Source of the DNA: Diprion similis
Lineage: Eukaryota > Arthropoda > Insecta > Hymenoptera > Diprionidae
Assembly (NCBI RefSeq): GCF_021155765.1
Contig: NC_060106.1
Coordinates: forward strand, 8,253,501-8,317,500
DNA length: 64,000 nucleotides
Reading direction: 5' to 3'
The notes under the pieces: model-generated
Databases searched by the model: none
Seen by the model: the letters and a program-made list of their open reading frames with translations, nothing else
What the model was told of the DNA's origin: nothing
Made by a program: the position numbers and the translations under genes
In this document: piece after piece, positions 24,601 through 36,648 of the stretch
How positions within the stretch are numbered: position 1 is the stretch's first letter
How the letters are laid out: every line of letters begins with the position of its first letter

Positions 24601-26560
24601 TCCGTGACTCTACGAGAACTCTGAGCGTCATGGATGCTCATTGCATTAAAATGAAAGACAGATTTGATGAATTTGCAACAGAACAATAAATGTCAAATTG
24701 TATTATCTAGCCATTGGTGCAAGATACCGAGGAAACGTCTCATAAACGAAAGAAGGAAAGGCACGCCACTGCCTTGACTGGTAACGGCGCGAACCGCGAC
24801 AATCAAGGAAGAGGGCATTCGGTCAAGGCTATACCTACTGCTTCAACAAGTTTCGAGGCCTTAAATTGTAGTAACGATCTAGGAGTAAGTATGCGAAATC
24901 GAGACAGAGCATGTAATACGGTAGTGGCTCGGGGAGAGGCACTTGATCCACGCCATTCATGGAATTCATCACAACGGTCACGATCGCGTTTTCGCGCCAA
25001 GCAGTTATGCACCATATTGGTAAAAATGGTTTCACGATTGAATAGGTTTAACCATAACGACGAATGCGTCCTACAAATTGTGATGACGTTCTACTTGTAT
25101 ACGAATTACGCCAATCCACATCCACCATCCACTATCAACAGGTCAACTCGTAGCCACGTATCAAATAAAATACGATGGTTTCGTGCCTCCGCATGTGCGT
25201 AAAAGCGCTGCTCCTCCAGGTACCTACTTTCCATTGCGTTTCTAGCTAGAGTAATTTTCTACCGGTTAATCTGCAAGCAAACTGCATATGCATCTGTGCA
25301 CGTACGAGACACTGTGGGCGATCAATGCATCGTGTTCCGTGTGTGTGACCTCGATCATCGCGCAAGGTCGGTACGGGCCTACCGCAAGGAATGTGATACG
25401 ATTGCATGCTTCTTGATTGTCGGACAGCTTGGCACCGTTACATTATAATTTTATACGAGCATCTCAGTCGAAGGAGCTATCCTTCTAAAGGTGTCCTGCC
25501 TAAATTCTCATCGATTAGTCACGGTAGGTAGTGCAAAGATGCTGGCGGTAAGAAGCAGATGTCCCACGGGCTCACAATGAGAAACCTCGATATTTTCTTA
25601 TTTTGCATAACAATGAGTGAAGAATTACGCGAAATGCCGATTCGTTATTAGGAGAACGAAATATAACGAATTTCTCTCCGCGAAAGCGCTGCATAGGCGG
25701 TAATGGAATCTCTTTAATCGGAATCAAATGAAACAACATCATGAAGTTTCCTGTTTTCGCAAACGAGGGCACCTGGTCAACAGGTTTGTTTGGTTCATTT
25801 CTCGGGACTCCGGTAAGAAATCGTACACAGCATCCCGCTGACCGGTTAGATTCATTTCATATACTCTTTTCTTTTCTTCTTATTTCTAATGGAAACCTTC
25901 AGCTAGTGTTGGAAATTGTCATTAAAAGCATAATGTGACTGAATCGGACTTCGCTGATTTGTACCTATAATCACATTTTCTTTCATAAGACTCCATATCC
26001 TCTTAATTGTTGCTATACCACATCACTCGGTAATTCCTACAGAATGAATATTCAACAGCAAAATGATGTTGTAAAGTCTCTTGGCTCAAATCGATTACAA
26101 AAAATTAAATGTTGAAATAAAACGATTTTCAACGCGATTTGAAATCAGAAAACTCGTTTACCTTCTGTCTGTATCTGAACAATTGAAATGAAATGAGCTT
26201 TGATCGAATTGCATAGAAAAACAATAGTTTTAAACAGTTTTTAAACATCTCTGTACCTTTGAGGTGGGAATACCGTTTTAGGTATCTACAAAGATTTGAT
26301 CGACAGCTTTTTAATTTATTGTCCTAATAAATGAGAGTGTGAATGCTCTTGATAAAAACTAGTTATTAGCTATAAAAACCGCCCAGGTGAGCTCACCGAG
26401 TATACATCGCGTTTTAAATGGGAATATTTTATGGCAGCGATTAGTGCCCAGGCGCAATTTTACTAACGCATTGCGGTGCAACAACATCAAGCGATAGTCC
26501 ACGAGGAACTTTCTTCTCGTTTGTGTAAGAAATATATATACATACATATATATATATACA
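21650..26560. other. Long region between Osiris D and E without a recognised gene
   Basis: Open frames at 23405-23836 (143 codons) and 24714-25202 (162 codons), both plus strand, are longish for this AT content. They have no signal peptide, domain or splice partner that I recognise. A GC- and CpG-richer block covers about 24710-25450 and may be regulatory or a non-coding exon. Nothing else could be supported. Confidence 0.35.
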
Positions 26561-26564
26561 GTTA

Positions 26565-26570
26565 TTTATT
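26565..26570 (-). terminator. Poly(A) signal of Osiris E
   Basis: AATAAA on the minus strand about 430 bases past the Osiris E stop codon, beside a TA-rich microsatellite (26531-26560). Confidence 0.45.
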
Positions 26571-26996
26571 GATATTTAATGTACATATAAATACAGAGAG
26601 ATGAGTAACATCCCATGGATTATCCTAATCGATTTCAGAAACTAAGGCTTAGTAATACCTACTTGTGTACCTACTTATGTATAGGCATCGGCAGTCTTGA
26701 CATTACTTGTAAATTAATATTAAACGGAATAAAATATAAATTAAATTGAAAATGAAGATGAATGTTAAGAGAAAACATGAGAAGCCTATGACTTGGTCGT
26801 GTGAGATATGGCTTCATCAGTCGACGTTTGTACATTTTTCTTACGTAAACTGAGTCACAGTACCAAGTCGAGGCAATTACACTTACGTTTTCACATTAAC
26901 CTTTAAAGCTTGCCTGATTGCGTGCCACAACTCGGGTCCTTGGCACTGAATATAACTTTCTCATAAATATTCTACCAGTTGACGTCGGGACGCGGT

Positions 26997-28580
26997 CTAT
27001 TTACCATACTCTCCGTTATAGCCTTGATAGGCGAGATCTTGTCCGAATGATACCGGCGATCCTCCCTGATGCCCGTGGTAATCGTTTTCGTGATAATCGT
27101 TGTGATTGTAGCTATTGGCATTCTCTTTGTAATACGGAAATCCCACGCCACTTTGACTGTACACTGGAGGCTGATAGTTTTGCACCTGAGGTTTGCAGAG
27201 CTTGAAAAATCCTATTAATCCCGGTATAACAATCGCTATGAAGCCCAAGAACTTCTTAAACGAAGCCAAGCCCAGGATCAGAGGTAAGAAGAGCAGTAAC
27301 TTCAATTTGAACAACTTTAGGATGATCAACATTGGAATCAACAACTTCTTTAGCCGGATTCGAGCTGAAAAAAATTAGAATACCAATTTTTTTATATTCT
27401 CTTATTAATCAAACAAGCTGTCGTAAAATGATTTGAGCAGTTACCAGAAGTTGAGTTTGGCACCCATGGGGTACTTACAGAAATGAGAGTCCTTCTTGTT
27501 TTCAATTGTGTCAATCTCATCAGCAATCTCGTCCAAGAACCGGGGTGCATATACCTCGTTCTCTCCAACAACTTCACTTGGTATTTCAACCTCGAACGCG
27601 ACGGTCTTCACGAACTTCTCGGCCTTCCTGGCAGCAAATTTCACCAGTTGATCCCACTCACTCTCTTCACTCCTATAAAACGCAGAAGGTTGAGGTTTAA
27701 TAATGACGGCACACATAAATTCCCGTGAATTAAGCCCGATACATTGCTGCAGCTTGAAATTCTCGTTAAGTTAAAATCGAAGACCACCAAAGAGGAAATG
27801 CTGAATTTACTAATGCTACGTTCTATCAAGTAACCCAATTCTATGTGACCTATATCATCCCTAGCTGATGAAAGATTTATTTTACCTGGGAGCACTGGAG
27901 AACTCGTAAGGTTGGCGGCTAACCTCGCGTACAACGTCCCTCGACATTCTAACGACCCTGACATTGCCGTTCAGGTTATATTCTTGCTGGTCAAAGAACT
28001 CTGACATAGAATTCAGGGCTCTGGACTTGAAACATTCGGCGAGATCGCCATTCAGACAAGCAGTGTTAGTTCTAGCCAGGAACGGATCCACGTTCGGCCC
28101 TGCGCCCAAGCCTATCCAGTCTAAGAGATCTTTGCCCTGTCGCGTTCCATTAGGACGCCCTTGCTGAAATACGGGTGGACCTGCAGGGCCCTGGTTTTGG
28201 AACTGCTGGAACTGCGGTCCTAAAAAAAATAATTTTGCCATTACACAAGATTCAACCATACGATTGTAATTCACCCCAATCATCTTACAATTTATATAAT
28301 CTACTGCTTGTGGTGACGTATAACGTAAAGTGTAGTTATATTAGTTGGCTGGATTCGCTGTTTAAGCTAGCTGTTGTTAACGATCTTCAGCCAATGTACA
28401 CCACGAGGTACCGATAGAATCCGTAGATCCTCAGTCGGTAACATAAGATGAGTTCGACTTACCATCCTGCCTCTGTCGAGGCTGGGAATCTGAATCTTCA
28501 AAGCTGACCCTCCCGCTCGACTGTCCATAGGAAACCGCCAAGGCACAGCTTACCAACAGTAATAATCGTGGCTTCATCAT
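26997..28580 (-). CDS. Osiris-family protein E (DUF1676, GQDLAY tail), 4 coding exons, 337 aa
   Basis: Exons 28463-28580, 27886-28219, 27479-27672 and 26997-27364 join in phases 1, 2 and 1 (donors GTAAGT, GTAAAA, GTAAGT; acceptors TTTTAG, TTATAG, TTTTTTTCAG). The start is the first of two adjacent ATGs. The signal peptide is about residues 1-19 (MMKPRLLLLVSCALAVSYG). A low-complexity Gln/Pro/Gly/Asn stretch (about 20-65) precedes the two-cysteine region C94/C102 in TACLNGDLAECFKSRAL. The core continues through exon 3 with WDQLVKFAARKAEKFVKTV. After the last intron come RIRLKKLLIPM and a long Leu/Phe/Ile-rich hydrophobic segment. The tail is Tyr/His/Asn-rich with GQDLAY close to the end. An acceptor TTTATTTACAG 20 bases before the ATG implies a non-coding first exon upstream. 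A poly-C run lies in that upstream DNA. Confidence 0.92.
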
Positions 28581-28675
28581 CTCAGAAGATAACGTTTCGA
28601 CTGTAAATAAACGTACACTATTATTAAAAACTGGTTGAACTACACTTCATCTCCGCCATTTAAGTTCAGAGATTG

Positions 28676-28697
28676 CCCCCCCCCCCCCCCCCCCCCC
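28676..28697. repeat. Poly-C run (22 bases)
   Basis: Uninterrupted C tract just upstream of the Osiris E coding start, within its presumed 5' intron. The true length may differ from the assembled one. Confidence 0.8.
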
Positions 28698-28700
28698 AAA

Positions 28701-30390
28701 TCTATACGGCACGTACGTACAAGTGGAAATATCGCGATCTTATGTATCTTGAACCTTTATTATATTATTCTTCCTTTGTTCTCACCGCCGAAATGAGAAT
28801 ATCCGATTCAGAAGTGTTTCACGTAAGATATTGTTTAAGAATGTTATTTGTTAGACACGTATTTTAGGTTGCATTTAGTCTGTCAGAGGTTATTCTCGCA
28901 CTACTTTGGACAGGAATAATATAAAACACTTATTGGCCTTTCGTGGTTATTACTGTGACTAGACTTTCGACTGCAAGCAAATTTTTCAGAGGTTACCTAG
29001 TCTTGCAAAAGGGTTTAACGCATTACAAAAATTTTTTTTTCACAATCGGCTAAATACAATATTTATTGCAATGCTACATGAGAATCCGTATAGAGTACAA
29101 ACTTCATATCTCATCAACGGAAAAACAGTTTCTACCAACTATTGTATAAATCCTATTTTCATTGTTTTTTTGCTCAGTCTATTCTATTGATTTCATTACG
29201 AGGAAAGAATATTACCAGAGAATAAACGAGAAATTAATAGCAATAAATATCGAAATACACATGAGTTGATTATACTCCAGGATTCGAGAGAGTTATCGGA
29301 ATATCTGACTATGATTAGCATCGTGATAAATGTCAAATAAGAAAGAAAAAAAATTGTACAGTTCCAAATATTCAAATACAAATGTGCCATCGAAAGTTCC
29401 GGAAAATGTTTATTCACGTTTCTTAAGCAGTATAACACTTTCGAAGATGGACGGTGAGTACAAGGGACGACTTACCAAGTACTAGTCTGGCACCAACACC
29501 ACTATACGCACAAAATCCCAAAAGAATTTTCACAAACGTAGTGTTCCATATCCGTGGAGTAAAACCTCAACATTACTCTGATGGATTATGTATTACAGTT
29601 CAGTACAGCCCACCAGCAACTGTCGAGGATCCCGGTACGACTACGGAGTTCCGTTATACGAACGGTCCAACACCAGCTCAGAATTTTAATACCGGTCTTC
29701 TTTATCATGTTTACTGGTATCGTAGAATGACGTGGTTGTGTTGAACTACAAACGTTTCGAGTTCAACCCAGACCCACGAATTTTTGAAATACTGGGTAAG
29801 GCGACGAATATTACGGCCAGTAATCATAGTCGGAGGATAAATGGATATGACAATATTTACTAATTTCTTGCTACTTGTAACGCCATGCGAAACGATACTT
29901 CAACAAACTTTTTATTGATCTGGTTATTCACACCTAAGATGCCACGCGCCGATTTGTAGATTCCATCGTGTATTTTGACATACCTACATATTTTCATTTA
30001 AAGTAACCGCCCAAAAATTTATGACATGTTTAAGAATCATCGTAGAACGTAGATATGCAGTTAACTTTTTGCGTGTACCGTACGACGTACAATGATAAAT
30101 GTCTTTAGGTATGTATTTAGTTTCATTAAGCAGTGCAAAGGGAAAATAATACTTTGTGGCAAGATGCACTAACGAGCGAAGCGTCTCTACGGTAATTAAA
30201 TGGTGTGTTCACTTACCAAGCGGTGGAGCACCTTCCGAATGAACACGTTAAACCCAAGAATTTACTTTAAAACTTAACAATTTCCGTAATAACTATTAGA
30301 TCGCACACATTGTTCGATCCGAGAACTTTAGACCCTTCGTAAGACACCTTCAAGAGCGAATTGACTGTCCTTCACATATTCCTCGGAGGA
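28701..30390. other. Presumed 5' intron and upstream DNA of Osiris E
   Basis: Mostly AT-rich. It includes a plus-strand open frame at 29454-29744 (96 codons, ending LLYHVYWYRRMTWLC) whose composition looks protein-like (Pro, Thr, Tyr, Asn) but which I cannot assign. It could be an old transposon or gene fragment. No other gene is seen. Confidence 0.3.
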
Positions 30391-30397
30391 TATATAT
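30391..30397 (-). promoter_or_regulatory. Tentative TATA box for Osiris E
   Basis: CATATATATCC on the minus strand with an AGTCAAT initiator-like site about 31 bases downstream (near 30362). It is the best placed candidate for the missing first exon of Osiris E. The surrounding 30300-30800 block is GC-richer than its flanks. No splice donor is certain. Confidence 0.25.
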
Positions 30398-30799
30398 GAG
30401 ACTCCAGATCCTGCTAGGTGACCACGTGGGGTGTTATGAAACAAAAAGCGCAAAATCGAAAGTGAAAGTGATCACACCGGATGCAGGATCGGAACTCCAC
30501 GCCCACTTGCTTCAAAGATGTTGATCTGACGTCAAGATGCATCATGTAGCTAAATCGCAACTTCTTCCGCATTTCTTTTGCGGCCAGCATCCAGCCTAAC
30601 CTGGGATAAGTGCAATTAAATGAACCATCGAGGATATAACCAGAGGTGTTTCCAGCCGTTAATCCCGCACCCGGATTCTCAGTTGCTCGTTTAATTTACA
30701 AATTTCAGTTCTTTACGAAGCCCTGAATCACCTCAGAAGAAGCAATTCGAAAGTACAGTGACTCAGTGAGACTCACACTCGCACGTAAGTGCGGTCGGA

Positions 30800-33299
30800 A
30801 AAGTAAGGTTCATGACCTTGCTGCACACGACAGACTATATCTGTATATACCAGTATTCAACTTTCGAGTTTGTGGTGGCAGCTGTGATCTTTCAAATATA
30901 AACTATATAAATATATTACGTATGTAATCGTCACAGATGCATATGTTTAAACGGCTCTACGGGAGAGATATTGCAATTAAAAAAACTTTTTGTACTTTCG
31001 GACAATACATTAGACAAATTGTAATCGTTTTTGCACCTTCGGTTCGCTACGTTTTGCGGAACAGATTTTTTAGACAACAGTTTGCATTTCTGAGTAGATA
31101 TTCTGTAATGTGTTTTGTAACCTGTTCCCCGCAGGCTGAAGTATTATACCGTTTCTACTGTGTCAGTATTGCCGGCAGATCTTCTCGCGGATTCACATAT
31201 TTGAAATCGATGACTAAATTTGCTGTAACTGACTTAACTGCGTTGTGTGGTAGGCGACAGCAATTTGCAGCTACTTTCTACCGGACCTGAAGCGCCCACT
31301 TGCAAAACGGGGCAGAGCAGTAACAGTATTGTTTATATAACGGATGTGATATCTTCGTAAAATAACTCCCGTGGGATTATATGGTGAACAGTTGTACGAA
31401 AATAAATTGAACCAAATCTGTAAAATTGTTCTCGTGAAAAAGGAATTTTTTTATTCGTACATTTCATATACATGTATATGTATAAGTTACATATTTTGGT
31501 ATTAAACAAAATATAGTACATCCGTTCGCAGTATATGTATTAAATATTAATACAGAATTCCGCTTCACACTCTGAAAACTTTCGTCGATCTATGATTTTT
31601 AATGATTCTTAAGATATAAATATAGTTATGCGTATTATGTTACAAATAAATAAGATAAATATGAACAAATTAATCTAAAACATTTTCATGACACGTCATT
31701 AGTGTGATTGTTTTATACGTGATGTAGTCTAACTTTTCTATATAATTACGTATATTGATTGCTATGTTTACTCCGTTCTGGTAGATCACTTTCAGCGAAA
31801 GTCAACTAGCCACTGATTGCAAAGATCGAATATCTTACTTTCTGACAATGTCATTCCCAACTGGAACAAGCAATCAAAGGTTCTTCAGCCACCGTCCAAC
31901 AATTTCTTATTCTTGAATAGCGCTATTTTGGTTGATTATGAGCTGTAGCAAGGCGACGCCTATAAGCTACCAAAAATTGGAACAGGTGTGGGATATGATT
32001 GGAGAAGGGTCAATACAATACACTCTCAGACCACTGGCCTTTGTACATTCGCAAGGAAATGAACAGAAATATCTTTTTCCAGCACATCCTTGGAAAGTTG
32101 GAGTTTTTGAAACCTGCAAATTGCCCTTATCTACTTTTTCTAAATTATTATATGACATTCGTTTGCTTCTCAAATCAAACTTTCCTTGACAGGTGCTGGA
32201 AAAAATGTGTAATTACAGTTCGGAGCCTTGGCTCATGCTGCAAAGTTCACTCTCATCAGAAATTGCCAACTTTTCTCACGTCTAACACAATATACTATTC
32301 AAAGAAAATATGTAAGTAATATCCCATGTCTAATCGATCTTATACCTTTCCCTGACCATATATAACCATCTTCAATTTCTCCTTCTAATTTGTAACAGGT
32401 AGAGCATCTCAAACCGTCAGAATATGCGGATTTTCATATTTTGCTAATAGTTGTCGACCGCAGTAAAGAATATTCTTTACAAAACTGTTGTATGTATAAT
32501 TGAACACAGTGATTAAAGCAATTCACGTTGCTGCATTTTCCTGTTACCCTCATCAGAAATCTTTGTAAATGTCCAAGTGTATCCATATTACGAAAATTCT
32601 TTTGACGGTACTTTCTTCTCTGTTTTGCACGGAAAAATCATCCTGTTTTAAAGAATATAATCGAGCTCTTAGAAGCAATACTCTACCTCGAATCTTGACT
32701 AGAACCATGTCCACATTTTGTATGGCCCTCAGATATTCATTTCTGACTGATAATTTGTCGAGGAAATTTAAAAATAGTTCACATAATCGAATGGCATGAA
32801 AATCGCAATTTGATTGTATAGTTTATGCGAGATTGCTACTGGTAGTGTAACCAAAGAATTTGACAATGTGGATTTTCGTCTCCAGTTTTAGAGTTGACAA
32901 ATTTTTCGCGTACAATCAGAGGATTCTCCACAGCTTGATGAAAGCCAAAGAAAAATAGCGTTTTCACTTACTGGAACAAACGATAATCCAGTTGTAAGTA
33001 AAAGCTGCAACAGATTTTCTTTTTTTGACATGTTAAGTAGCTCTACGACGTGCTAATAGAAAGAGACGAAATGGAAGTGAGTGACGAACACGTCAAGCTA
33101 ACACGCAATGCTTCTTGTACTTTCAGACTTCTTTGATTATGAGAGATCCGTAAACCCATTGAGTAAACCGCACTGCTCAAAGTGTGACCACGAAACGCGG
33201 ATGAAATTAAATTCAATGAAACACACCTGTTCCACATATTTTTCCTGCTTTCTACATACATCGTCTACATTCTATTTGCTACGCATGACTGCGAGTCGT
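30800..33299. other. Intergenic DNA between Osiris E and exon F
   Basis: AT-rich with several short open frames (30937-31290, 31932-32319, 32569-32799 on plus). None has a signal peptide, a clear domain or splice partners. I see no gene. Confidence 0.35.
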
Positions 33300-33719
33300 T
33301 TATATTTTTCGAGCTTGGACAAGCTTGTTTATGTCCTGATACGTGGCAAGCATCGCTTGATTTTGGCCTGAAGAACTTCCTCGGCTTGCACATTCCATGT
33401 AAACTTCTTCACACTCAGTTCCATCCTGGCCGTCTTTTGCCGCTTTCATGTATTTGAAGAACCTTAAGACATCCGGGTTGTCTGATGACGGTTTCCGCAG
33501 CTCGTTCAATTCCTTCGAAAGCTGAGCTGAGACGAGATTTGAGTATGGCGCGTACCGTGCCGGACTTCTGTACATCGCACAAATCGCGTATTCTCTACAC
33601 GGTTCAGTAGAATGTCCCAATCTACTGAAGACGGCATCCAGCCTTGACAGAAGTGGTGAATAAAATGGATCGTAGTTCGTCAGTAGAAGAGAACTTGTGG
33701 GAATCTCGTGGAAAACCTG
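33300..33719 (-). CDS. Last exon of a non-Osiris cysteine-containing protein (F), 139 aa, partial
   Basis: The acceptor TTTGTTTACAG precedes VFHEIPTSSL in phase 0, and the frame is open to a TAA at 33300. The segment holds YDPFYSPLLSRLDAVFSRLG, then PCREYAICAMYRSP and a second cysteine pair in ECEEVYMEC near the end, with helix-like sequence between them (SAQLSKELNELRKP and FFKYMKAAKDGQDG). Its GC content and codon use look like the neighbouring Osiris exons. It lacks the long hydrophobic segment and AQxLAY of Osiris, so it is a separate gene; the wording resembles a conserved insect secreted-protein family that I cannot name with confidence. The upstream exons, expected between 33.75 and 36.6 kb and carrying a start and probably a signal peptide, were not found. 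Confidence 0.65.
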   Translation of the reverse strand, partial: QVFHEIPTSSLLLTNYDPFYSPLLSRLDAVFSRLGHSTEPCREYAICAMYRSPARYAPYSNLVSAQLSKELNELRKPSSDNPDVLRFFKYMKAAKDGQDGTECEEVYMECASRGSSSGQNQAMLATYQDINKLVQARKI

Positions 33720-33755
33720 TAAACAAATTTCAAATAAAATTAATTTATATCTCAC

Positions 33756-36648
33756 TTGAGTCTGCAGTTAAATGAATATCACAGAAGTTTAGCTTCATAT
33801 CCGAAAACACAGTTGTTCTTGAAATGAATGATTTTTTTGGGTTTTTTGCTCTTCTGAAAGTACAAGATACTATCATCATCCTGGAAGTAAAAAGTTTAAT
33901 TTTACTTCCACCACCTCCGACCTTTTTCAGATGGATTTATAGATGTGTTTTTGATGAATTTTTTCTCTGATGAAAATCTCGACAATGAAAAAACCGATTT
34001 TGGTGATTTTTATCTCGATCGACGGAGTTCTTCTTAACACAGAACTCATTATATTTTAAATTGGGTTACTTTGGTAACTTTCAAGCTCTTCAAATTACAA
34101 AAGCAAAGACAAAAATATTCTACGTAATAACGTTTCCGGAGCTCGAAACGCTTCTGCACAAGAAATTCATATAGCTACCGTCGCATTAAGGTCAGCTAGA
34201 TTAATCACTTGTTTTTAGTAAAATCTGTCAGATCTCTAGGCTAGCTCAACTATCGAGTGACAAGACAGAATTCAAAAAATATCACGTTTTTTTTTTATTC
34301 TGACAATGAGTTGGAAATTCGATTACGGATCAAAAATATCTTCCGTTATTCAGCGGAGACAACTTTAAAGATCCGAAAAAATTCTTGATTCCAATTTTGG
34401 AGGCTGTCATTCTGTCATAACTCCGGACCTCGCCTTCAGCGTTGCAGAAACTGGACATGCGTTGAAGAAATGATGATATTTGATCAAAATACGTAAAGAC
34501 TTTACAAGTTTGTGTACCTCAAATAAATAAACTATAAAACGCTGAAAAGTGAAAGGTAAATCTTTCTTTTCACTAAATCTCCATAGTTATTCGCAGAAAC
34601 GTCTGTACGTAATTTGCAAATCAAAGTTGACTAGCCCCTTTCGAAAAACATTTTTACCGTGTAATTCTTCTCACTCGCTTATATTAAAAACTTAAAATAC
34701 GACAATTCCCGTATATATGTGAGCGCAATGTGAGACAAGAAGCCTCAAGCACTGCCACATATCCTCATTACGAATATACGGACATACACTAGATTAATTC
34801 GGCAAACCATTACCGGCTGACAGATGGCGCTAGTGGTTTTATGGTAATAAAACCGAGCTGTTATCAGTCGAATAGATCAGAAGTGATTTGATCCGCGTAC
34901 AATGCGCATCGGCTTCTGCGCCACTCAATTCTTGTGCACTCTAAACTCAGGGTGAAGGGATAAGTACCCACGAGGCTAGTATCGCTACCACATATATATA
35001 TATAAGAAATTATTAGCATTGACTTGTAAGATTAGAAGAATACTGATTCGATTTACTAATTAAAAATACTAAGTTCATAATTTTTGAACCAATAACATCA
35101 GATTTATCGGGATAACGGAAAAAATGTACTTTTTGTGAAACCAATATCATCAAAATACCGAAATATTGAAAACTCAGTATCTCCTGAATACGGGTCTGAA
35201 TGCGACAGACGGTCATAGTTAATGCACGCGTGGCTCAAAATTAAGCACCAACGAGCGTGTCTTTCGCAGCTATTTGTTGAGGATGTCGTACGATTAAATA
35301 TTAGGCGAGTAAAACAATGTTTCTAGCACATTTTAACAGAGTCTGAAAATGACATGACTCGCTTGAAGCGCCGCGCTGTAAGCGGAACGATCTGGGGTCC
35401 TACGGTGACCTGTGTCTTGCCATGAAATTAGGTTCGCCATAAAATACTTGGCCCTATACTCGAGAGATGCAACAGGCTTTACAGACGAAACCGGTTCCCA
35501 GTCCGTTGACACGTGTTCCTTTTTTTCCAGATTCCAAGTATCGTCAGGCAGCGCCCACAGTGAAGGGGTGCGCATCGCCTGAAGTTTTATACATGGACCC
35601 AAGACGACCTAAATACCAATCGAGTGAAAATCACCGGTTCAAAAATTCTGGCAGCATGTATCAAACCTCCTTAATTCCCATTGAAGAAAGATTCGACCAT
35701 GGACGAAACCGTCGGGGTGACTATGGTGAAAAAAAACAAAAACTTTTACACGGTAAGAATTTTTGTTCCAGAAGCAGATTACGGCACGAAAGTATCTGAC
35801 GTAGACAACCGGATACGAATCGAGTGACGGCGATTGTGTGAATACGTGAAGAAGTAACAAAACTGATATCGAAGAACAGGTGGGGGGGCTCCACCGGTAA
35901 ATTCTCGAGCATGTGTCTACGGTTAAATCGCGGAGTACGTCGGACCATTCGAGTGATTGAACCGCTGCCCACTTTTATTAGGGAAAGTGTCCCACTTCGA
36001 TACGACGACGTGCTGCGATGCTCGGTCTTGAACTTTTCGAGCATCGCTAATTAGTCTCGGACTGGCATAATATCGGTGTCCATGACTTTGCCCCCTAAAC
36101 CCGTGGACATTGAAGTTAAAATATGCCTCTCTCGCGGCCGACAGTTGATTGAAATTCAAGCGGAAATGATGAATTTTGTGGTCAAATGATTCCAAAGGTG
36201 AACGTTTCGGCGTTACGTTTCACCTGAAATTTCAATCAGCGACACTTTCGTGCCACTTAGAACTATTATCGCAAGTTAGCTGGCCGTTCAATAGCACGAG
36301 TTAAGTGTCTACCGACCGATTGAGAGTAGTCAGTCGGTGCAAAAAATGAACAGAATGTTGCTCATAACTGGAGCATACAATCTTCATCATTGTAATTTTT
36401 TTTGCGAACATACGATACGCGGAACAAAAAAAGACAAAAAAAAAATGGCAATAATTTGGCCAGTTTTTCACCAGCTATATATCAACTATCTTTTACGAGT
36501 AAAAATCGAGTTTCAATGTTGACGGTTTAATGCTCTATGGAGAATACAGTCCATGACCAAACGAAATTATAGCCTTCGTTTGAACAACTTGAGCTATGCC
36601 GAGATAATGGTCAAATCTAACCTGTAAAATCGCCGTGATGATAGTCAC
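33756..36648. other. Region upstream of exon F and downstream of Osiris G
   Basis: It presumably contains the missing 5' exons of gene F. 33.8-34.8 kb is AT-rich with a small palindrome at 33881-33909 (GGAAGTAAAA pairing with TTTTACTTCC). 35.33-36.2 kb is GC-richer with overlapping open frames on both strands (35333-35602, 35467-35799, 35923-36195), none with a persuasive protein. This block is the best place to look for regulatory DNA or a short exon. Confidence 0.3.
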
